This document shows positions 6,384-9,194 of a stretch of 9,194 nucleotides of DNA, piece by piece. This DNA comes from Lysobacterales bacterium. Lineage in GTDB: Bacteria; Pseudomonadota; Gammaproteobacteria; Xanthomonadales; SZUA-36. The notes beneath the pieces were generated by a model, which was given only the letters and a program-made list of their open reading frames with translations, did not search any database and was not told the origin of the DNA. Made by a program: the position numbers and the translations under genes. Position 1 is the first letter of the stretch, and each line of letters opens with the position of its first letter. The stretch spans positions 1 to 9,194 of the forward strand of contig SHZL01000102.1 in the NCBI GenBank assembly GCA_009692275.1, read 5' to 3'.

Positions 6384-7166
6384 TTATGTTCTCAACCAGC
6401 CTGTGATGGCATACCGCGCGCCGGTGGCAAAGGAGGCAACGGGCGAAACACAGTGATATGTTGGCACTCTAAAAAGGCTGATGGTATTAAATCGTGGCAT
6501 AAGCGTGCGCGTTACATCGCCTTCATCATCCAGAATTTGCAGCAGCCCTCCCCAGTCGGCACGCCAATTGCGGGTGAGGTTGATAACGTATGCGCACAGC
6601 CGGCCTTCCTCTTCATTGCTGTCATTGTGTTGGCGCAGAAAATGGCCTGCAACATAGCGCGTGGCCTGCGCGTCACTGCGGCGTATGGTGCCGAAGCCGG
6701 TGATTGTGCGCATCGCATTCAACCAGCCCGGGCTGTTGATTTGCTCAATCACACGATGCAGGATCAGGTCGGCATGGCGCTTTTCCTTGTATGCCGTCAC
6801 CATCATGAAGCTGTCGTAGCGGAACTGGAATTCCTTCCGGGCTATCTCTTCGATTTCGCCGTCAAGCTCGGCGCGCGTGGCCGTATCGAGGGCAGCGAGT
6901 TCTTCTTTCCATAGTTTTCGCGGGCCGGAACGGTCCCGAAATGTTAGTGCCCAGGGAACCTCACGCGCAAGGCAATCCTGTAAACGGTCGGCTACTTCCG
7001 GCCGCAAAGCCTGTTCCACCTGCGTCACGCCTGTTTCCGCAAACTCGAGCGCGAGTGCCTCGAGGTCGAGGTCGTTGTTGAGCAGGCCATGGGCCAGGAA
7101 AGCCGGAACCTTTCCCTTGCCGGGTGACTCACCCTGGACTGTAGCAGCGGACTCTTCGGGATTCAT
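6384..7166 (-). CDS. Fe(II)/2-oxoglutarate dioxygenase, EGL-9/Tpa1-like putative prolyl hydroxylase
   Basis: 260 residues. The C-terminal half (about 165-260) is a double-stranded beta-helix dioxygenase core: H180 and D182 (RQHNDSNEEEGR), H238 (PTYHCVSP) and R251 (ARYAITGW) form the iron triad and the 2-oxoglutarate-binding arginine. The order HxD, then GR, YxxNL, W, GGLLQ, HxV and RYAITxW resembles EGL-9/PHD2 and Tpa1 prolyl hydroxylases. Relatives include enzymes that hydroxylate translation proteins (yeast Tpa1 on uS12; a Pseudomonas enzyme on EF-Tu). The N-terminal half has an acidic, Pro/Gly-rich start and a charged region, without recognised motif or signal peptide. The substrate cannot be deduced. 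ATG at 7166 is the longest possible start, with an in-frame TGA five codons upstream; no Shine-Dalgarno is evident. It diverges from uvrA and probably forms a two-gene unit with the downstream PKHD hydroxylase. Confidence 0.87.
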   Translation of the reverse strand: MNPEESAATVQGESPGKGKVPAFLAHGLLNNDLDLEALALEFAETGVTQVEQALRPEVADRLQDCLAREVPWALTFRDRSGPRKLWKEELAALDTATRAELDGEIEEIARKEFQFRYDSFMMVTAYKEKRHADLILHRVIEQINSPGWLNAMRTITGFGTIRRSDAQATRYVAGHFLRQHNDSNEEEGRLCAYVINLTRNWRADWGGLLQILDDEGDVTRTLMPRFNTISLFRVPTYHCVSPVASFATGARYAITGWLRT

Positions 7167-7237
7167 TTTGCAAGGATATCAGATGCGCGAATCGCTGCAT
7201 CCTGGCACGGCGTTGCTTTCCGTTTGAGCAACCGTTT

Positions 7238-7267
7238 TTGCCGTGACCGCAACTGCGGGAGTATAGT
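7238..7267 (+). promoter_or_regulatory. Predicted sigma70 promoter of uvrA
   Basis: TTGCCG (7238-7243), an 18-base spacer and TATAGT (5 of 6 consensus, 7262-7267) lie 28 bases before the uvrA ATG; the predicted start site is near 7274. The spacer holds a small palindrome, CCGC-AACT-GCGG at 7247-7258. No LexA box (CTGT-N8-ACAG) is found between 7167 and 7295. The reverse complement of the -10 region also reads as a -10-like TATACT toward the dioxygenase gene, without a good -35 box. Confidence 0.45.
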
Positions 7268-7295
7268 TACTGGTTTGGACGCGACATCTGCACAC

Positions 7296-9194
7296 ATGGA
7301 CAAGATTCTGATTCGGGGAGCCCGTACCCATAACCTCGCCAACATCGACCTCGACCTGCCGCGCGATAAGCTGATCGTCATTACCGGAATTTCCGGTTCC
7401 GGCAAGTCCTCGCTGGCCTTTGACACCATTTATGCGGAAGGGCAAAGGCGCTATGTCGAATCGCTGTCATCCTACGCGCGGCAATTTCTTTCCATCATGG
7501 AAAAGCCGGATGTAGACCATATTGAAGGTCTTTCCCCGGCTATTTCCATCGAGCAAAAATCCACTTCGCATAATCCACGGTCTACCGTGGGTACCATTAC
7601 GGAAATCTACGACTACCTGCGACTGTTGTTTGCCCGCGTGGGCACACCACGCTGCCCGGATCATGCACTGCCGCTGGAAGCACAAACCATCAGCCAGATG
7701 GTTGACCATGTGCTGGCCCTGCCGGAAGACAGCAAGCTCATGTTACTGGCGCCGGTCGTGCGCGACCGCAAGGGAGAGCACTTGCAGTTGTTCGACCAAT
7801 TGCGTGCGCAAGGCTTTGTGCGCGCACGGGTGGACGGGAAAATTTACGAGATCGATGAAGTTCCTGAACTGGAATTGCGCGTAAAACACACCATAGAAGT
7901 GGTAGTAGACCGCATCCGCGTGCGGCCTGAACTCAAGCAGCGCCTGGCGGAATCTTTTGAGACTGCCGTTGGCCTGTCCGATGGCCTGGCCATTGTTGCC
8001 TCCATGGATGAAGACAGTGGCATGGAAGAAAAGCTGTTCAGCGCCCGTTTTTCCTGCCCGTACTGCGATTACAGTTTGCAGGAACTGGAACCCCGCATGT
8101 TTTCATTCAATAACCCGAATGGCGCTTGTCCCGAGTGCGATGGCATGGGCATCAGCCAGTTTTTTGATCCGGACCGGGTGGTAAGCAATACGCAACTCAG
8201 CCTGGCAGGTGGCGCCGTGCGGGGCTGGGACCGGCGCAACGCATACTATTTCCAGATCATTCAGTCGTTAGCCAGGCACTATGGATTTGACGACAATGCG
8301 CCCTTCCAGGATCTGCCCAGGAAAATACAGGACCTCATTCTCCATGGCAGCGGCGAGGAAATCATCGAGTTTCGCTATTTCAGTGACAGCGGAATACAGA
8401 AGCGCAAGCACCCGTTCGCCGGCATCATTCCGAACCTGGAACGGCGGTACCGGGAAACCGACTCCCGCATCGTGCGCGAAGAGCTTGCCAAGTACATCAG
8501 CCAAAAGCCGTGCACCAGTTGCAATGGCCAGCGGCTTAACCGGGAAGCCCGGCACGTGTTTGTCAATGACGTCAACCTGCCCACCATCACTGCCTGGCCC
8601 ATCCTGCAATGCCTGGCGTTTTTTGAAGCACTGCGCCTGGATGGGCGAAGGGGTGAAATCGCATCCAAGATCGTCAAGGAAGTTCACGAACGACTGAATT
8701 TCCTGGTCAATGTAGGGCTTGATTACCTTACGCTTGACCGCAAGGCGGATTCACTTTCCGGGGGCGAGGCACAGCGCATCCGCCTGGCCAGCCAGATTGG
8801 TGCTGGCCTGGTTGGAGTAATGTACATCCTCGATGAGCCGTCGATCGGCTTGCACCAGCGCGACAATGCACGCCTGCTCGCAACCCTGAGCAGGCTGCGC
8901 GATATCGGTAACACGGTCATCGTGGTGGAGCATGACGAGGAAGCCATCCGCCTTGCCGACCATGTTGTGGACATAGGTCCCGGGGCCGGGGTACATGGGG
9001 GCAAAATCGTTTTCAGCGGCACTCCGGCGGAGTTACTCGCGGACCCCAATTCCCTTACCGGCCAGTTCCTCTCGGGGGTCCGCGAGATTGCCATACCAAG
9101 AAAGCGCATTGCCCCTGATCCCAAGCGCGTGCTCCGGCTCATCGGTGCCAGCGGCAACAACCTCAAACACGTTACGCTGGAAATTCCTTCTGGT
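7296..9194 (+). CDS. uvrA: UvrABC excinuclease subunit A, N-terminal 633 residues (cut by right window edge)
   Basis: DNA damage-recognition ATPase of nucleotide excision repair, acting as a dimer that loads UvrB at lesions. The open frame runs to the last base without a stop. Visible are Walker A of the first ATPase module (GISGSGKSS, 31-39), the UvrB-interaction region, the first zinc module with C254, C257, C278 and C281, the CTSC pair in the EELAKYISQKPCTSC block, the ABC signature LSGGEAQ from 487 and Walker B with D513-E514 (ILDEPS). The second module has just begun (LIGASGNNLKHVTLEIPSG); its Walker A, the second zinc finger and the rest lie outside. The full protein is typically about 940 residues. 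ATG 7296 gives the canonical MDKILIRGARTHNL start; an in-frame TTG at 7275 is less likely. Shine-Dalgarno is weak. It is transcribed divergently from the dioxygenase pair. Confidence 0.98.
   Translation, partial: MDKILIRGARTHNLANIDLDLPRDKLIVITGISGSGKSSLAFDTIYAEGQRRYVESLSSYARQFLSIMEKPDVDHIEGLSPAISIEQKSTSHNPRSTVGTITEIYDYLRLLFARVGTPRCPDHALPLEAQTISQMVDHVLALPEDSKLMLLAPVVRDRKGEHLQLFDQLRAQGFVRARVDGKIYEIDEVPELELRVKHTIEVVVDRIRVRPELKQRLAESFETAVGLSDGLAIVASMDEDSGMEEKLFSARFSCPYCDYSLQELEPRMFSFNNPNGACPECDGMGISQFFDPDRVVSNTQLSLAGGAVRGWDRRNAYYFQIIQSLARHYGFDDNAPFQDLPRKIQDLILHGSGEEIIEFRYFSDSGIQKRKHPFAGIIPNLERRYRETDSRIVREELAKYISQKPCTSCNGQRLNREARHVFVNDVNLPTITAWPILQCLAFFEALRLDGRRGEIASKIVKEVHERLNFLVNVGLDYLTLDRKADSLSGGEAQRIRLASQIGAGLVGVMYILDEPSIGLHQRDNARLLATLSRLRDIGNTVIVVEHDEEAIRLADHVVDIGPGAGVHGGKIVFSGTPAELLADPNSLTGQFLSGVREIAIPRKRIAPDPKRVLRLIGASGNNLKHVTLEIPSG

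Noticed and set aside
7139..7154. Possible LexA half-site CTGT-N8-ACTC within the dioxygenase 5' end
   Set aside because: Only one half matches, the centre is GC-rich and it lies about 100 bases upstream of the uvrA promoter elements.

Overview
The window reads as a stretch of housekeeping chromosome from a gammaproteobacterium, GC-rich by eye. The IleS, UvrA, MurJ, ObgE, L21, L27 and S20 translations follow the Escherichia coli proteins closely as I remember them. The murJ-ribF-ileS arrangement, with murJ joined directly to ribF, is the Pseudomonas-like layout rather than the enterobacterial one, so a non-enteric, possibly environmental lineage is likely. No mobile element, CRISPR array, tRNA or rRNA is visible. 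No gene-free stretch exceeds 300 bases; the longest is the 129-base divergent gap at 7167-7295.

Layout. From 3384 down to 1, a minus-strand operon encodes the lipid II flippase MurJ, the FMN/FAD-forming enzyme RibF and isoleucyl-tRNA synthetase (cut off by the left edge). Diverging from it at 3475 is rpsT (ribosomal protein S20), which runs into a bidirectional terminator shared with obgE. The GTPase gene obgE, then rpmA (L27) and rplU (L21), lie on the minus strand. An intrinsic terminator separates rplU-rpmA from obgE. Upstream of rplU, also on the minus strand, are two consecutive Fe(II)/2-oxoglutarate dioxygenase genes: a PKHD-type (PiuC/YbiX) hydroxylase and an EGL-9/Tpa1-like hydroxylase. 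At 7296 uvrA (excision-repair ATPase) starts on the plus strand and runs off the right edge.

How the genes relate. S20, L21, L27 and ObgE (a 50S assembly GTPase) are ribosome components or assembly factors, and IleS also serves translation; MurJ supplies cell-wall precursors and RibF supplies flavin cofactors. The two dioxygenases are the accessory element. They occupy the place beside rplU where ispB commonly lies in relatives, and at least one belongs to a superfamily with members that hydroxylate translation proteins.

Regulatory features readable from sequence are sigma70-like promoters for rpsT, rplU and uvrA, two intrinsic terminators, a strong hairpin after rpsT, a hairpin in the obgE leader, and a tandem 15-bp repeat abutting the rplU promoter. 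Four neighbouring genes (rpsT, murJ, ribF, ileS) begin with TTG or GTG. I do not see a convincing undescribed multi-gene system; the dioxygenase pair beside the ribosomal operon is the best candidate for novelty.
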